From: Nitrospira sp.
GTDB lineage: Bacteria; Nitrospirota; Nitrospiria; Nitrospirales; Nitrospiraceae
NCBI GenBank assembly: GCA_015904045.1
Contig: JABMDG010000070.1
Span: 1 to 6,898, forward strand
Direction of reading: 5' to 3'
Length of the DNA stretch: 6,898 nt
Each line of letters opens with the position of its first letter. Positions within the stretch are counted from its first letter, which is position 1. Both the position numbers and the translations under genes were made by a program. A model generated the notes under the pieces. The model did not search any database, was not told the origin of the DNA, and was given only the letters and a program-made list of their open reading frames with translations. Below are positions 5,465-6,898 of the stretch, piece after piece.

Positions 5465-6679
5465 CTAGCCAACGGAGCCGGCCATCTGAAACACCGGCAG
5501 ATACATGACGATCACGATACCTCCGACCAATACACCCATAACAAGCAATAAGGCAGGTTCAATCCAGGTTGTGAGTTGCGTGAGTCTAGTGTCGAGATCG
5601 GCTTCATAAAACTCCGCCACATCTCTCAGCATCGCATCGAGCGACCCGGTCTCTTCTCCAACCGACAGCATTTCAATTGCCAATTTTGGAAGCACGCGAG
5701 GACGATCCAGAGCCGACGCAAGCGTCACGCCCTCCCGGATTTCATTGACTGCACCCGCCAGTCCTTGCGACACCCATCGGTTTGAAACCGCACCTCTGGC
5801 ATTCTGCAAGGCATCGACCAATGGAATGCCTCCGGCCAGAATGGTCCCGAGCGTCCGAGTCAGCTGTACCGTATTGTGTTTGACCGCGATGGGGCCGAAC
5901 AGCGGGAGTTTCAGCAACAGCCGATCGATCACCAGGCGACCTGTAGGGCTCACATAATAGGCGCGCACTCCCACAACAAGACCCATCAGAAGCAGCCCCA
6001 AAGGCAAGAGCCTGGACTCTGCATGGCTCACGACATCGAGCAGCGCTTGAGTCGCCCACGGCAATGCCTTCGCGGACTCCCCGTAGACCGACACAAACGT
6101 CGGCATCACATAGGTCAACAGAAATCCGATGACAGCCACTCCGATGAGAATGAGAAACGCAGGATACGAAAGCGCCTTCATCACCTTCTGGCGCAGCCCC
6201 ATCATGAGTTTCAGATATACGACGTACCGTTGGAGCACATCCGGGAGATTGCCCGATTGCTCTCCCGCCTTCACTGTCGCCACGTAGAGGTCTGGAAAAT
6301 ACAGAGGATGTCTGGCTAACGCATCGGAGGCCGACGAACCGCCACGGATATCTTCACGAACATTGCGCAGCACCTGCTGAAATCCTGCATGCGCAGAGCG
6401 CTCGATCAGCAGCTCCCACACCCGCAACACCGGCAATCCCGACTTCACCAACGCGAGCAGCTCTTGGTTGAAAATCAAAAACTCTCCCAACGGAAGCGTG
6501 CCCCACGACCAGGACTTCCCCGATGCCGCCGCCGATCCCATCCCACGGCGGTGAAGCTTGAACACCAGAAGCCCTTGCGATTCAAGTTTGGCGCGCACCC
6601 GCGACTCATCATCCCCCTCGACTTGGCCATTGATAGTGGAACCATCGGGCCTGGCAACTCGGTACGTAAATACCGCCAT
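5465..6679 (-). CDS. gspF: Type II secretion / type IV pilus inner-membrane platform protein GspF (PilC family)
   Basis: This 404-residue protein is full length for the family. It is the polytopic inner-membrane protein on which the assembly ATPase acts to extrude pseudopilin or pilin. After an N-terminal domain starting MAVFTYRVARPDGSTINGQV, two homologous T2SF domains occupy about 69-192 and 272-394. Each carries the conserved Gly-Glu motif: VKAGEQSGNLPDVL (136-149) and SVGEETGSLDAML (339-351). Three transmembrane helices are visible at about 172-194, 224-243 and 373-397, the last in a typical C-terminal position before YLPVF. The ATG at 6679 is the only reasonable start; an AAAGG lies 9 bases upstream. 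It follows the LysM gene by 41 bases and precedes the GspC/PilP-like gene, consistent with one operon. Whether it serves secretion or a pilus cannot be told without the ATPase and secretin. Confidence 0.95.
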   Translation of the reverse strand: MAVFTYRVARPDGSTINGQVEGDDESRVRAKLESQGLLVFKLHRRGMGSAAASGKSWSWGTLPLGEFLIFNQELLALVKSGLPVLRVWELLIERSAHAGFQQVLRNVREDIRGGSSASDALARHPLYFPDLYVATVKAGEQSGNLPDVLQRYVVYLKLMMGLRQKVMKALSYPAFLILIGVAVIGFLLTYVMPTFVSVYGESAKALPWATQALLDVVSHAESRLLPLGLLLMGLVVGVRAYYVSPTGRLVIDRLLLKLPLFGPIAVKHNTVQLTRTLGTILAGGIPLVDALQNARGAVSNRWVSQGLAGAVNEIREGVTLASALDRPRVLPKLAIEMLSVGEETGSLDAMLRDVAEFYEADLDTRLTQLTTWIEPALLLVMGVLVGGIVIVMYLPVFQMAGSVG

Positions 6680-6720
6680 AATGATGGACCTTTATAGCTA
6701 GCAGCAGAGCGACTCCTGCA

Positions 6721-6898
6721 CTATTCAGCCGTCTTGTACTCACGCGCACCGGAGACCGGGAGCGCCACCAGCCAGAGGTCTTGACCGACCTGGATATGAC
6801 TATCGGAAAGCTGGTTCATGGCCATGAGACGTTTGAGAGAAACTCGATGCCGCTGGGCGATACTCCACAGGGTATCGCCCGGCATGACCACCACTCGC
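6721..6898 (-). CDS. LysM-domain protein, C-terminal end
   Basis: The 5' part is outside the window. The last 58 residues are visible and end at TAG 6721-6723. They contain a LysM peptidoglycan-binding motif: VVVMPGDTLWSIAQRHRVS, LKRLMAMNQLSDSHIQVGQD and a final LWLV, the usual ~44-residue beta-alpha-alpha-beta repeat at the C-terminus. A short tail ends in EYKTAE. LysM proteins bind glycan strands in the cell wall; placed 41 bases upstream of gspF on the same strand, it may help anchor or admit the secretion apparatus through peptidoglycan, or be an unrelated cell-wall enzyme. The catalytic part, if any, is not visible. Confidence 0.88.
   Translation of the reverse strand, partial: RVVVMPGDTLWSIAQRHRVSLKRLMAMNQLSDSHIQVGQDLWLVALPVSGAREYKTAE

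Overview
The window looks like chromosomal DNA of a Gram-negative bacterium with moderately high GC. It has an outer-membrane-type OmpA lipoprotein, a type II secretion/type IV pilus assembly cluster and proline biosynthesis genes. The protein style resembles Nitrospira (Nitrospirota), but that is from memory of the families and not tested here.

Layout. Positions 1-56 read, on the minus strand, as an internal piece of glutamate 5-kinase (ProB). At about 56 this changes abruptly into the C-terminal half of a plus-strand PilZ domain (57-317). A minus-strand OmpA-family lipoprotein follows (467-1159). A 400-base divergent intergenic region comes next, with a pyrimidine-rich tract and candidate promoters facing both ways. 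On the plus strand lies a secreted NTF2/SnoaL-like protein (1560-2123). Its own reading frame continues past a single TGA into a second conserved-looking domain (to 2417). A LysE/RhtB-type exporter follows (2450-3046). The stretch 3047-3564 holds nested inverted repeats and a 27-residue membrane peptide gene on the minus strand (3315-3398). The right part is all minus strand: a LysM protein (6721 to beyond 6898), a GspF/PilC inner-membrane platform protein (5465-6679), a short GspC/PilP-like protein (5078-5344), a pseudopilin-like protein (4442-5065), and a 3'-truncated proA (3565-4353) with its own candidate promoter.

How it fits together. The right-hand genes form a pseudopilus or type IV pilus-like assembly operon with proA downstream. 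The main oddity is that proA and proB are both cut, in the same orientation, at about 3655 and 56. The roughly 3.6 kb between the cuts begins with a broken PilZ gene. This suggests that a chromosomal segment replaced the middle of a proA...proB region, or that the assembly is chimeric. With the nonsense-interrupted NTF2 gene and a possible frameshift at the start of the GspC-like gene, the window shows several signs of rearrangement and gene decay. I saw no transposase, integrase, CRISPR array, rRNA or tRNA.
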